Notes: generated from the sequence alone by a model not told the origin. A stretch of DNA of 64,000 bases from Reinekea marina (GCF_030409715.1 NZ_JAUFQI010000001.1:2406501-2470500), one strand, 5' to 3'. Positions 1 to 9,530 are shown, numbered from the stretch's first letter. Numbers and translations: made by a program.

Positions 1-465
1 TATTTAGCGGTGCATCAACAAACGTTGGTTGGCATTGCCACTATTTTGAAAGAAACAGGCATTTGCTCACACAGTGTTGATGTGCAACTTGAAAAGCGCA
101 TTCCTCAAGTATTTTTCCCACACGGTATTGGGCACCTACTCGGCTTACAAGTCCACGATATTGCGGGCAAGCAAATAAACTCAGAAGGAGACATTAAACC
201 CTCTCCCGAAGAAGCACCTTTTTTACGACTAACGCGCCGACTCGAAGATGGCATGGTCATCACCATTGAGCCTGGTTTGTATTTTATTCCGATGCTCATT
301 AATAACATGGTAGAAAACATCAGTGACCATGGTTGTAACTTAGATTTAATTGAACAACTAAAACCATTTGGCGGCATTCGCATTGAAGACAACGTATTGG
401 TTAAAGGCGATACGCCGGTTAACTTAACGCGTAACGCCTACCAGCAACTGGCTAATGCCGATTAA
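1..465 (+). CDS. pepQ: Xaa-Pro dipeptidase PepQ, C-terminal part (5' end outside window)
   Basis: Open from the first base, so the N-terminal part lies outside the window. The visible 150-odd residues carry the pita-bread (M24) metallopeptidase end: [13 protein letters not shown] contains the metal-ligand histidine, ITIEPGLYF the glutamate ligand, and [11 protein letters not shown] the last metal-binding glutamate. The HGIGH...GLQVHD spacing and the [10 protein letters not shown] ending are those of PepQ (proline dipeptidase cleaving Xaa-Pro dipeptides, cytoplasmic) rather than PepP. The stop overlaps by 14 bases the stop end of the convergent gene on the other strand. Confidence 0.93.
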   Translation, partial: YLAVHQQTLVGIATILKETGICSHSVDVQLEKRIPQVFFPHGIGHLLGLQVHDIAGKQINSEGDIKPSPEEAPFLRLTRRLEDGMVITIEPGLYFIPMLINNMVENISDHGCNLDLIEQLKPFGGIRIEDNVLVKGDTPVNLTRNAYQQLANAD

Positions 466-1117
466 TGACCGGGTAACGCACATCGCCCCAATCTTCTTCG
501 CCAGCACTGAGCATAATTTCTATAAATAAGGGCACTAAGGTGCCCAATAAGCCTGCACCATCTCGCACCTGTTCTCGGTTAACACGTCCTTCAAAGGTGG
601 CGCCGCCATGCACAATTTGATTGCGCAATACAAATAAACGGTCTAGCACTATCGAGCACAATTCGGGTACGCGTTTACGGCTAAGTGCGTTTAATGCCTT
701 AATGGAGGATTGATCAAACTCGGCTTGCCAATAGTTTGTTCCATTACGTTGGGCGTGCCAAAACGGCAAAAAAACAAAAGGATTTTTAACGAGAGATTTA
801 ACATGCCCGGAATATTCCTCCCACAAGCAACTGTATATCTTTTGCTCTTCATCGTGATTCACAATCAGTTCAATAAACTGCTGAAACGACTCCAGTGTCT
901 CTAAAGGCTCATCTCCTACTTCGTCAACACAAAAACAAGCGCTGAACGAGATCCATAAAGAAATAAACTCTATATCTAAACTTTGCGCTTGCTCTGCACT
1001 TTTTAACCAACTAATTGCACGGTGCAATCGAATCGCATGGTTCGCCGACAACACGTCTTCGCGTTGCGCTAGGGCTTCTTTAAGTGAATCGGAAGTAGAC
1101 AGGGTAAATGCAGTCAT
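452..1117 (-). CDS. HEPN-like domain protein of unknown role
   Basis: A 221-residue cytoplasmic protein without signal peptide or membrane segment. Near residues 165-175 it has [11 protein letters not shown], an R-x4-H motif in an alpha-helical context that fits HEPN-type proteins (often ribonucleases or nucleotidyl-binding partners of toxin and defence systems). The stretch after it ([12 protein letters not shown]) is typical of stand-alone HEPN proteins of marine bacteria. No nucleotidyltransferase partner is next to it. It runs convergent to pepQ with overlapping ends. The HEPN assignment rests on motif recognition only; enzymatic activity is not shown. Confidence 0.6.
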   Translation of the reverse strand: MTAFTLSTSDSLKEALAQREDVLSANHAIRLHRAISWLKSAEQAQSLDIEFISLWISFSACFCVDEVGDEPLETLESFQQFIELIVNHDEEQKIYSCLWEEYSGHVKSLVKNPFVFLPFWHAQRNGTNYWQAEFDQSSIKALNALSRKRVPELCSIVLDRLFVLRNQIVHGGATFEGRVNREQVRDGAGLLGTLVPLFIEIMLSAGEEDWGDVRYPVINRH

Positions 1118-1165
1118 AATGCCATCTCAAATACAGTTAGCCTTAGCTTACTGTTAAACAGGTTA

Positions 1166-2587
1166 TTAACTCAACAAGCTTTGCCAAAGATTAGGCGCTT
1201 TGTTTAATTTTATTGGCGACTCGTTAAAGGTTTGGTTATTAGCAATGGCTGCTATGGCATCGGCTACCTTATGAACTTCGGCTAATGACATCGCCGGATG
1301 AAAACTCACCCTGACCCAACCGGGCTTCACTGTTTGATGATCATCGCTTAATGCTTGGGTAATTTTGTTAGACGTGCAATGATCAATATTAAGCAAATGA
1401 TGCCCGTATGTGCCAGCGCAGGCGCAGCCGCCACGTGTTTCAATACCATATTGCTCACTCAAAAGCGTTACAGCCTCATGGTAATCTAGGTTTTCAAAAA
1501 TAATAGAGAAAATACTGAGCCTGTCTTTATGGTGCCCCGATAAAATTTTAACGTGACTGATAGCTTGCAACCGCGAGAAAAACACCTCATTGATTTGCCG
1601 CTCTTTTGTCATGATGGCTTCTACACCCATCTCTTCTTTAAGTTGAATCGCCAGAGCTGTTCTGATGGTTTGCAATATACCTGGCGTACCACCGGATTCA
1701 CGCTGCTCTATATCGCTGACAAATTTATGTTCACCCCACGGGTTCGTCCATACCACGGTACCACCACCAGGAAGCTCAGGTACTTGGTTGCTGTACAGCT
1801 TGCCATTAAAAATAAGCACACCATTAGAGCCTGGTCCGCCTAAAAATTTATGAGGCGAAAAGTAAATGGCATCGAGCGATTCCAATTCGCTGGGGTGCAT
1901 ATCTATTTCAACGTAGGGTGCTGATGCGGCGAAATCGACAAAACATAAGCCACTGTGCTGGTGCATCAGCTTGGCGATTTCATGATAAGGAGTCACAATG
2001 CCTGTCACGTTCGAAGCGGCCGTGATAGAGGCTATTTTTATTTTTCGATGTTCTTGTTTGGCCAGATCGGTTTTTAACCAGGGTAAATCTATGGCATCGC
2101 CTTCTAGCGCAGGAATAACCTTTAATTCCACTAGGCTTTCTAGCCACATAGTTTGATTTGAATGGTGCTCTCGGTGTGTGATATACACCAAAGGCCGCTC
2201 AAAACCATGCGCCAACACCGCCTCTTTATACGATTCGTGCGCCCACCAACCTAACATTCTAATAAGCTTTGCTAAGGCACCTGTCATGCCATTGCCAACG
2301 CTGATTAAGGCATCTTCTGGCGCGGCATTGACGTGGCTTTTAATACGTTGCACCGCCTCATCATACCAATGCGTCATGGTTCGCCCGGTCACACTTTCTT
2401 CAGTGTGGGTATTGGCCATGTATTTACCGGCTATTTGGGCAATGCGATCTTCAATGGGTTGATAAAGGCGGCCACTGGCGGTCCAGTCGGCGTAAATACG
2501 ATCATCCGATTCTTTGATAATGTGCGCAGCAATTTTTTGCCATTGTTCATCACTTTGATGCTGATTGGATACTGGCTGAATGGACAT
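1166..2587 (-). CDS. Class V aminotransferase-fold PLP enzyme (cysteine desulfurase-like)
   Basis: A 473-residue fold-type I PLP enzyme. The lysine that would bind PLP is in YFSPHKFLGGPGS (about residue 245). HHSN, ASNVTGI and FVDFAASAPY are the usual cofactor-pocket segments of the SufS/CsdA/isopenicillin-epimerase superfamily. RGGCACAGTYGHH near residue 390 has a cysteine pair where cysteine desulfurases have their active cysteine loop, but the protein is longer than SufS (about 406) and has no suf or csd partners nearby, so the substrate is unknown. It is transcribed divergently from an Lrp-type regulator 138 bases away, which probably controls it. Confidence 0.85.
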   Translation of the reverse strand: MSIQPVSNQHQSDEQWQKIAAHIIKESDDRIYADWTASGRLYQPIEDRIAQIAGKYMANTHTEESVTGRTMTHWYDEAVQRIKSHVNAAPEDALISVGNGMTGALAKLIRMLGWWAHESYKEAVLAHGFERPLVYITHREHHSNQTMWLESLVELKVIPALEGDAIDLPWLKTDLAKQEHRKIKIASITAASNVTGIVTPYHEIAKLMHQHSGLCFVDFAASAPYVEIDMHPSELESLDAIYFSPHKFLGGPGSNGVLIFNGKLYSNQVPELPGGGTVVWTNPWGEHKFVSDIEQRESGGTPGILQTIRTALAIQLKEEMGVEAIMTKERQINEVFFSRLQAISHVKILSGHHKDRLSIFSIIFENLDYHEAVTLLSEQYGIETRGGCACAGTYGHHLLNIDHCTSNKITQALSDDHQTVKPGWVRVSFHPAMSLAEVHKVADAIAAIANNQTFNESPIKLNKAPNLWQSLLS

Positions 2588-2725
2588 AAATCACCTCGAT
2601 AGATTGGCTGTGTTTTGAATGTAACCAGTGTAATAGCCGCAAGCCGCAAAAATATGACTAAATTTTCGACATTTAGCCTACTTAAGGGTATGTTTTACCA
2701 ATATATAAAATAATCAGGGTAATTT

Positions 2726-3178
2726 ATGCTCGACAGTACCGACAAAGCCATTTTAAACCTGCTCCAGCAAGATGCATCCCTCTCGGTAGCCGATATTGCT
2801 GAGACCATAAATTTAACCGTCAGCCCTTGCTGGCGGCGCATTCAAAATTTAGAGAACCGTGGCTACATTGAAAAACGCGTCGCTTTGCTGAATCGGCAAC
2901 AGCTCGATTTAGGCATCGATGTGTTTGTCTTTATCAAAACAAACCAACACAACGATGAATGGATAGAACAATTTTACAGTGCACTTGAAGTATTGCCCGA
3001 AGTGTTAGAAGCCTACCGAATGAGTGGCGATGTAGATTATTTATTGCGCGTGGTGGTTAAAGACATCAGTGCATACGATGCGTTTTATAAGAATTTGGTC
3101 AGTAAAGTTCCATTAGCCGACGTCAGCTCGAGCTTTGCCATGGAACGCATTAAATTTACCACGGCGGTGCCTATTTAG
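2726..3178 (+). CDS. Lrp/AsnC family transcriptional regulator
   Basis: 150 residues, the usual length of the family. Residues 1-60 form the winged helix-turn-helix (LDSTDKAILNLLQQDASLS, then CWRRIQNLENRGYI as recognition helix and wing). Residues 65-145 form the RAM effector-binding domain (MSGDVDYLLRVVV). Members bind amino acids and usually regulate the neighbouring divergent gene, here the class V aminotransferase. The effector cannot be told from sequence. Its end overlaps by 8 bases the convergent cyclase gene. Confidence 0.9.
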   Translation: MLDSTDKAILNLLQQDASLSVADIAETINLTVSPCWRRIQNLENRGYIEKRVALLNRQQLDLGIDVFVFIKTNQHNDEWIEQFYSALEVLPEVLEAYRMSGDVDYLLRVVVKDISAYDAFYKNLVSKVPLADVSSSFAMERIKFTTAVPI

Positions 3179-5408
3179 AGGTGTGGGTATAAACACCATC
3201 CCAATCAATGCCTACAGGGTTGGCTATAAAGTATTGGCAACGCTCAACATACATCAAAACCGATACATTTTCAGGCTGTAAGGTTTGAAGGTGATTAAAC
3301 GCTGTGAGCGCTTGTTCAAATTCACGGCGCCGATACTGATTTAAGGCCTGTTGCCACTGTTCGTTAAACCTAACTTGCTCTGTAGAAATTTCCGTACCTT
3401 GAAGTTCGTACAATTCAACAGGTTCTTGCTTGCCCTTGACCCGAACTCGATCTAAATCTCGACACACAAAATGATGCTTCACCTTTTTATAGGTGGCATC
3501 ACTGATCATAATTTCCACGCCATAACTTTTGGTGAGGCTTTCAATACGGGCGGCTAAATTTACACTATCGCCGATTACAGTGTAATTAAACTGCTGGCTT
3601 GAGCCCAGATTCCCGACCACTACATTGCCGGTATGAACACCAATGCCAGCTTTAACAGGAAATAGACGTTTTAAATCGGGGACACGTTCTACGATATGAT
3701 CGAGTGCTTTAATCATGTCGACTGCCGCTTGGCAGGCATCCACTGGGTGAGAATCGAACGGAACCGGCGCGCCAAAAATAGCCATAACCGCATCACCAAT
3801 GTATTTATCCAGCGTGCCGTTATTGTCCAGTACACAATCGGTCATTGGATCCATGTAGGCTTGCAAAAACCGAGACAATTCACTCGGCGTGACCGTTTCC
3901 GATAAATTAGTAAAGTTTCGAATGTCACTGAATAAAATACTGAGCTCTTTCTCTTCACCACCGAAATTCACTAAATCAGGATTAGCCGTTAACTGGTCTA
4001 CTAAAGCGGGTGACAAGTAATGTTTAAAGGCAGAGCGAACGTGCGAATAACGCGCTTCAACCATAAAGCTCTGATAAAACATGATAAAAATAAAACACAG
4101 TGACCAAGTGGCCGTAGGGTAAAACAGATTATTCCAATGGTTTAATTCAGAAAAAGCCAAAAAGTTTAGGTACAGCAACACGCTTAACATCGTTAAATAA
4201 AGCAATACACGCGTTGGTGTTCTTGAGGTAAATGGAATAACAATGCCAATAATTAAACAGCCCACCACTACGGTGATTATATCGACCAATTTATGGTTCG
4301 CGTTACGGCTCAGTGGATCACCTAACACGATATTCTCGATCACATTTGCTTGAATTTCTAAGCCAGGGAACTCGGCACCAAAAGGAGCCGAGTGTGAATC
4401 AAACACACCGATGGCGGTGGAACCCAGCAGCACCATTTTGTCTTTAAAAATGCCTTCAGGCAGCCTCCCTTGCAGCACATCTATGGCTTTGTAGGTTTTA
4501 ATGGTTTCTTTAGGCCCTCGATAATTAATGGGCAAACCACCCTGCTCGTTGGTTTTTATAGCCAGATCACCCACCAACACTTGGTTTATATAACCCCCTA
4601 AGGCTTGAACAATAATAGGGCTATCATCTAAATAGTGGGCCAAAGTTTTGAGTGCCAAGCTTGGGTACAAATTATCTTGATACCGAATGACTAAGGGTGC
4701 TTTGCGTACCACACCATCGAGCTCTGGAATTTGATTAAAAAAGCCAGCGCCATTGCCAGCCATTGCGATGCTATCTAAATTTGTAGTGACTGAAGAAAAG
4801 TCCATGGCTCGAAACGATTCAGTATTAGATTTTATGGCATCGACTTTAGAGTGCGACAAGGCTATGGAATCTGCACCTAAAGCATCGCCCTGTTCATCTA
4901 AATAGAAAAACTGACCATTCACCACATTGCCGACCATAAATATGGCCGTGGTCAGTGCGGTGTCACGGTTTGTTTGGGATTGCAATTGCTTTAACTTGGC
5001 ACGTTCACTTTGCGTCCAGTTTTGGTTTTCTATAACGCTGTCTAAAGGTGAACCTTCGGGCTCTGAATAAATAATATCTAACCCGATAGTTACCGCTCCA
5101 AGGCGGTGAATTTCTTCTATGAGCTTGGCCTGAATGTCTCTCGGCCAAGGCCAGCGCCCGATGGCTTCGATGCTTTCATCATCGACCGATACTAAGTTAA
5201 CTAAACCACTGGGTTGAACCACGCCACGAATTTGAAACCTTGCATCGAGTAAGTTTCCTTCGATGTCTTCAAATAGGTTGGGTTTTACCACTTCCATCAA
5301 TAAAACAGAAAATACACCAAAGGATAACGCAATCAACACCGAAATAAGGCGGTTGTTTTTAGTACCGCCTTTTAAAATGGTGTTGTTGAGCTTTGTTAGG
5401 AAGGTCAT
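3171..5408 (-). CDS. CHASE2 sensor class III adenylate cyclase
   Basis: 745 residues. TM segment about 21-40, extracytoplasmic CHASE2 sensor about 45-370, three TM helices about 376-450, cytoplasmic class III cyclase domain about 485-665, then a short TPR-like tail. Metal-binding aspartates are D495 (FSDIRNFT) and D539 (KYIGDAVMAIFG). K535 in LDKYIGD and TVIGDSVNLAAR fit ATP rather than GTP as substrate. The product would be cAMP. It is the last gene of a four-gene operon, 9 bases after the lipoprotein gene. FecR plus CHASE2-cyclase pairing recurs in bacteria, but what CHASE2 senses here is unknown. A CRP-type site precedes the operon. Confidence 0.93.
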   Translation of the reverse strand: MTFLTKLNNTILKGGTKNNRLISVLIALSFGVFSVLLMEVVKPNLFEDIEGNLLDARFQIRGVVQPSGLVNLVSVDDESIEAIGRWPWPRDIQAKLIEEIHRLGAVTIGLDIIYSEPEGSPLDSVIENQNWTQSERAKLKQLQSQTNRDTALTTAIFMVGNVVNGQFFYLDEQGDALGADSIALSHSKVDAIKSNTESFRAMDFSSVTTNLDSIAMAGNGAGFFNQIPELDGVVRKAPLVIRYQDNLYPSLALKTLAHYLDDSPIIVQALGGYINQVLVGDLAIKTNEQGGLPINYRGPKETIKTYKAIDVLQGRLPEGIFKDKMVLLGSTAIGVFDSHSAPFGAEFPGLEIQANVIENIVLGDPLSRNANHKLVDIITVVVGCLIIGIVIPFTSRTPTRVLLYLTMLSVLLYLNFLAFSELNHWNNLFYPTATWSLCFIFIMFYQSFMVEARYSHVRSAFKHYLSPALVDQLTANPDLVNFGGEEKELSILFSDIRNFTNLSETVTPSELSRFLQAYMDPMTDCVLDNNGTLDKYIGDAVMAIFGAPVPFDSHPVDACQAAVDMIKALDHIVERVPDLKRLFPVKAGIGVHTGNVVVGNLGSSQQFNYTVIGDSVNLAARIESLTKSYGVEIMISDATYKKVKHHFVCRDLDRVRVKGKQEPVELYELQGTEISTEQVRFNEQWQQALNQYRRREFEQALTAFNHLQTLQPENVSVLMYVERCQYFIANPVGIDWDGVYTHTSK

Positions 5409-5417
5409 TTAGAGTAA

Positions 5418-6485
5418 CTAAAACATAAGACCTACACCAGGAAGCACTTCGACTTTGACCTCAAAAGTGACTGGACCAGGTGGGTTTTCACTTTCGATTA
5501 ACGATAAGGCAGCGATATCATAGGCTTCTATCTGAATGGTATGGCTAAGTAAACTTGCCAGCAAAACTCCAGTGTATTGGTATTCCAATGTATTCCCTAT
5601 GGTTCGAGCACTAACTCCTAAGGGAAGATTCCCGACAACCCAATAGGTTATTTCATCGTTTACATCGTTATCCACTTCTGAGCTTAATGGTAACTCCATG
5701 GTATGCAAAGTAGTATCTATGACCGAAAGGGTAAAATTTTGAATAGTCGGCCTAGTATTTGGCACTAGAAACATAGGAAAGCCATCATTGCTTACCGTAT
5801 ACCCACTAACTAAACTTGACTCATTACGATCATATTTATCTAGAACACCATCACCGTCAGAATCCGGGTCTTTTGAATTAATAATATTGTCGCCATCTAT
5901 ATCAGGATGACCAAGCGCGTTTAGAAATAGGTCTTCGAAGTCACCACATATACCATCAAAATCATCGTCTGTATCTTTGCAGTTTTCATCCGATGCCAAA
6001 ATAGGCACACTGGCATCAATATCAGCCTGAATAGGCACTGTCACCTGCACACTAGCGCCGCCTAACGCTTCCGGTGCTACTTCGGTAGACCCACTGAATA
6101 CTTTTAAATTGGCGATGTTAAACGCTTCAATACTGACGGTTAGGGTTTCATCGGTTGGGACATTTAAACTGACGTTTGTATCGGTTATTTTAATCGCCGA
6201 CTTAGCCGTATTTAACGTTAACTGGCCATTATTATATTGCTCATTTATTTGCACAACATTGAGCGTAGGCGTTTCAATACTGACCCAAATAGTACCAATA
6301 CTTGGATAAACCGAACTGATACTGGCTCTATCAGCAAAGCGCGCACTTTCAGATTGATACCCAACTGAAACATTAAGCGACGTTTGGGCACGATTCTCCC
6401 ACTGGCAACTTGTTAACGTTGCAAAAACCGCGATTAACAAAAACGCAAGCTGTGCGTTTTTTTTCTTCAATATGCGCAAACTCAT
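5418..6485 (-). CDS. Lipoprotein with thrombospondin-3-like Ca-binding Asp repeats
   Basis: 355 residues. The N-terminus has a charged start, a hydrophobic core and a lipobox LTSC (cysteine about residue 27), so it should be lipid-anchored. The first half is beta-rich. Residues about 165-215 hold Asp/Gly-rich repeats (DTDDDFDG, DIDGDNIINSKDPDSDGDG) like thrombospondin type 3 calcium loops. The rest looks like an Ig- or cadherin-like fold. Its ATG overlaps the stop of the FecR gene by 4 bases (ATGA), so translation is coupled. No specific function is recognisable. In this operon it could be the surface or periplasmic ligand partner of the FecR/CHASE2 system (inference). Confidence 0.75.
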   Translation of the reverse strand: MSLRILKKKNAQLAFLLIAVFATLTSCQWENRAQTSLNVSVGYQSESARFADRASISSVYPSIGTIWVSIETPTLNVVQINEQYNNGQLTLNTAKSAIKITDTNVSLNVPTDETLTVSIEAFNIANLKVFSGSTEVAPEALGGASVQVTVPIQADIDASVPILASDENCKDTDDDFDGICGDFEDLFLNALGHPDIDGDNIINSKDPDSDGDGVLDKYDRNESSLVSGYTVSNDGFPMFLVPNTRPTIQNFTLSVIDTTLHTMELPLSSEVDNDVNDEITYWVVGNLPLGVSARTIGNTLEYQYTGVLLASLLSHTIQIEAYDIAALSLIESENPPGPVTFEVKVEVLPGVGLMF

Positions 6486-7516
6486 AATGCGACTTCAACC
6501 TCAACTGTTGGTAATTCAACTTCAAACTCTAAATTTACACCGGGCAATGGCACTTCTACTGGCTCCGTAATAATGTCTAACTGAGGGTCTTCAATAATGG
6601 TGGTTAATGTGGTGCTGGGTAAACCCACTTGAACCGATGCATTACCGCCGTCGCCTACAGAGACACTTGCCGAAGTAGACCCCACACTGGCCGACGCGCC
6701 CGCAGAAGCAGCCCCAGTAACACCGCCCGTGTTAACAACCGATTCTAAAACACTAGATTGCACAATTCTTTCAAGTAACGAGCTTTCAATAGTGCTGATA
6801 TCCAAGGTTATGTTTTGAATTTCTATCGAGTCTAAAATGGAATCTAACTCTAAATTATCGTCGGAGTTATCGGCATTGCTGGCACCTAATTGCTCCAATA
6901 GGTTTTGGTCGGCATTTATATCTGTGGCGGGTGTCGGCAGTGCATTTGCTTTTACGCTGGTATATTGCGCGGGTAAAATAATAACACCCGCGCTGTTAGC
7001 TAACCCTGCCCCTGTAGAGGTTATTTCTACCGAGCCATCAAAACAACGCACGCCGGTTACCCATTCGCCATTCACTTGAATGTGTACCACTTCAAAATCG
7101 GTACCGCGTACACCGGCTACGGCAACTGGAGTTTCAATATCGAACTTGGTGTTCTCGCCTAGCTTGTTACCAATAACTGAGCGCAAGCGCCCTTTCAGCA
7201 AATCAACTTTACTTCGGCCTTCGGCATCGGGGCCGGCGATCATTTCAGAAATAACCACTTCACTGTTGGGTGATATTTTTAAAATAGTGTCATCACGCAA
7301 TAAAAGTTTTGCCAACCCATCTGGGCCAGTAACTATCACATCATTTAAAAACAATTCACCTTGCGCAACTAAGGCTTCACTTTGGCCGGTTGCATCACGC
7401 TTAACCGTGACCGAGCCAATCACCACAACTGCATTTCCAACCGGCTCTGTAGTTGCTATCGCTAATTGCGCCCACAACACACTCAAACCCACTATCAATA
7501 ATCGCTTGATCATCAT
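6482..7516 (-). CDS. FecR-domain secreted protein
   Basis: About 344 residues from the ATG at 7516, chosen because a GGAGG ribosome site lies 5 bases before it and the ATG overlaps the preceding stop as TAATG; a further in-frame ATG 12 bases upstream is inside the upstream gene and less likely. Signal peptide ends about ...QLAIA. Residues about 25-190 are a FecR domain: VIGSVTVKRDA, DVIVTGPDGLAKLLLRDD, KVDLLKGRLRSVIG, and TPVAVAGVRGTDFEV. The C-terminal 130 residues are low-complexity Ala/Ser/Val-rich. Unlike sigma-regulating FecR there is no cytoplasmic anti-sigma segment and no sigma factor gene. It belongs to the FecR-CHASE2 operon type. Confidence 0.88.
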   Translation of the reverse strand: MMIKRLLIVGLSVLWAQLAIATTEPVGNAVVVIGSVTVKRDATGQSEALVAQGELFLNDVIVTGPDGLAKLLLRDDTILKISPNSEVVISEMIAGPDAEGRSKVDLLKGRLRSVIGNKLGENTKFDIETPVAVAGVRGTDFEVVHIQVNGEWVTGVRCFDGSVEITSTGAGLANSAGVIILPAQYTSVKANALPTPATDINADQNLLEQLGASNADNSDDNLELDSILDSIEIQNITLDISTIESSLLERIVQSSVLESVVNTGGVTGAASAGASASVGSTSASVSVGDGGNASVQVGLPSTTLTTIIEDPQLDIITEPVEVPLPGVNLEFEVELPTVEVEVAL

Positions 7517-8970
7517 TAAAACCTCCATGCCAGCGCACTGCTTAAAACATAACGCTGATAATCAAATTGTTCTGGGCTTGCAAGTACCCAAAACGAATCG
7601 GCTGATAATGTCAGCCTTAAATTAGAAAAGAGTATGCGCGAACCTACAAACGAAGTGCTCGCCATTAATTTAGATTCTTGAACAGACCCGGGTGCGTATT
7701 CGGTGTAGCTCACATCACCTTTTGCTTGCAGCTGCCAGTTAGATACCATGGCAACAAATGCAGCACCTGTTTGAGCACTCAAGCTTTTTGCTTCCCATTG
7801 CTCATTAACTTGGGCTTTAGCCCCCGCATTGATGGATAGCAAAGGCAAAGCATTGGCTTTCGTTACCGTATAGGCACCATTAATGCCACCTACAAAACCA
7901 TTTTGTGATTCGCTGTCGGGATAAAGTAGGCTAGAAAGCTCGGCATTAACGGCAAGCTTCTGCCATTGAGACTCAAGAAATAACCGATGCTGGTGTTGCC
8001 ATTCGGCTTTATCTAAAAACGATTGGCTATAGCTATAACCGAATCCAGTGGGAACAACTTTAAAGCCAGGGTTAACATGTACCTTTACCTTATGAGATTG
8101 TAAGTTGTATTCACTTACCTCGGCATGTTCTGTAAGAGCGCCATTGTAATTTAAGGTGATTGGGCGCACCGGTTGAATACTGGCATCTATTTGTAGGGTA
8201 CCACGAACATCTTCTTGTGCCTCAGAATCTATAGCTAAAGCCACATTAGAGTCGTATGAGGCTTTGCCACTGAGTTCTACCGACCAAATTTTAGTACGCT
8301 CGCTGCGTACATTATTAATAATCACGTTGGCGGAGGCCTCGTAATCGCTGTTACCCATTACCACTACTTTTTTAGCTGAGCGTAACGCCAAGGCACTTTG
8401 ATTGCCTTTATAAGCACTCGCGGCGAGTAAATAGTATATTTTATCAGGCGTAATATTGGTGGTTGCTGCAGCATCTATGCCCTCTTCAAGCGGCAATAAA
8501 ACGTCTATCGCACTTTTATAATTGGCTTGTTGGTAATGGCTCATGGCTAAATAGTATCGACCCGGCACATGGTTTGGGTGCTCTGCAAGCCAAGCTGTTA
8601 GAGCTTTTTCAGCGGATTCCGGGTTGTTTAACTTGAGTTCAACAACGGCTAAATCAAACAGCCATTGTTTATTATCGAGAGATGACGTGTGTAACTGCCT
8701 TAAAATAAAGGCGGCTTGTTCTAAATTACCCTGCTTTGCCGCAACCAAGCCTTCTAAATAAAGCCAATCGCCTTCCAAGCTAGAGCCCGTAAACAGGCTA
8801 GACTTTTCAGCCACCAACGCAGATGCTTCATTAAAATCATTAATGCTTAATAAATACAGTAACTTGGTTCGCGCGACTTCATATTTATCTTGAAGTGATG
8901 CAGCCGAAACAGGTGACATCAGGCTCACCACGAGAATTGAGCTGATGATGCCTTTGGATAAAACCGACAT
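7516..8970 (-). CDS. TPR-repeat protein with predicted outer-membrane beta-barrel end
   Basis: 484 residues with a signal peptide ending at PVSAA. Residues about 25-210 are TPR-like helical repeats (EGLVAAKQGNLEQAA, LAEHPNHVPGRYYLAMSHYQQANY). From about 230 on the sequence is made of alternating amphipathic strands and ends in aromatic F (SSALAWRF), the usual last strand of an outer-membrane barrel. The layout recalls Slam-type lipoprotein surface-export proteins, and the operon does include a lipoprotein, but the barrel is short, so this is a suggestion only. First gene of the operon; AAGGAA precedes the ATG; the end is coupled to the FecR gene. Confidence 0.7.
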   Translation of the reverse strand: MSVLSKGIISSILVVSLMSPVSAASLQDKYEVARTKLLYLLSINDFNEASALVAEKSSLFTGSSLEGDWLYLEGLVAAKQGNLEQAAFILRQLHTSSLDNKQWLFDLAVVELKLNNPESAEKALTAWLAEHPNHVPGRYYLAMSHYQQANYKSAIDVLLPLEEGIDAAATTNITPDKIYYLLAASAYKGNQSALALRSAKKVVVMGNSDYEASANVIINNVRSERTKIWSVELSGKASYDSNVALAIDSEAQEDVRGTLQIDASIQPVRPITLNYNGALTEHAEVSEYNLQSHKVKVHVNPGFKVVPTGFGYSYSQSFLDKAEWQHQHRLFLESQWQKLAVNAELSSLLYPDSESQNGFVGGINGAYTVTKANALPLLSINAGAKAQVNEQWEAKSLSAQTGAAFVAMVSNWQLQAKGDVSYTEYAPGSVQESKLMASTSFVGSRILFSNLRLTLSADSFWVLASPEQFDYQRYVLSSALAWRF

Positions 8971-9397
8971 ATCATTCCTTGCTATTAATTACACACACAG
9001 CTTGTGACTTCTATCACACCTAGCCCACTATAATAGTTGCAGATGACGAATGATGCACGTTTTTTGAGCTTATTATCGTCAATATTACAAACATGCCAAG
9101 AAATTGACCTAAATGAGGTAACTACCCGCATGAAGGGCCTAGCACTTAAGTACCCCTGTCAAAAATTCCTTTTAGTCCTATTTGTTCAACCATTTCCCCT
9201 TAACTATGCGCGTTAGATATATATAAAGCTAAATAGGCTAATACGGTAATAAAAATATAAAAGGCAACCTCAAAACCCAACTGCACAAAGATCCAACAAA
9301 AATGCACTAATCGCAAAAAAGCACATCAAAGAATTGTTCAAAAGTTCAACAATTCAAAACTTTTTGTTAATTTTCAGCAAGTTAGCGAGATTTTTTG
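8971..9397. other. Intergenic region, non-coding
   Basis: No plausible gene on either strand. Apart from the CRP-type palindrome at 9003-9018 and the probable promoter of the minus-strand operon near 9020-9060, it is AT-rich sequence leading to the tRNA promoter. No repeats or RNA families recognised. Confidence 0.6.
9003..9018 (-). promoter_or_regulatory. cAMP-CRP (Vfr-like) binding palindrome
   Basis: TGTGA-N6-TCACA, both half sites perfect, 33 bases upstream of the ATG of the TPR/FecR/lipoprotein/CHASE2-cyclase operon. On the operon strand a TATTAT-like -10 lies upstream of the site (about 9030), so CRP bound here could repress. A weaker AT-rich -10 at 8983-8991 would instead fit activation only poorly. 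Either way, an operon whose last gene makes cAMP carries a consensus site for the cAMP receptor. Confidence 0.7.
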
Positions 9398-9425
9398 TTG
9401 ACACGAAATTTCAGGACTGTATTAT
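9398..9425 (+). promoter_or_regulatory. tRNA-Ser promoter
   Basis: TTGACA at 9398-9403 and TATTAT at 9420-9425, spaced by 16 bases, followed by a GC-rich CGCG discriminator as in stringently controlled stable-RNA promoters. Transcription would start about 7 bases before the mature tRNA. Confidence 0.8.
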
Positions 9426-9438
9426 TCGCGCAACTCAA

Positions 9439-9528
<90 letters not shown>

Positions 9529-9530
9529 TA

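Noticed and set aside
7080..7625. 181-codon plus-strand open frame
   Set aside because: Antisense to the FecR gene and the end of the TPR gene, with no ribosome site and unlikely composition.
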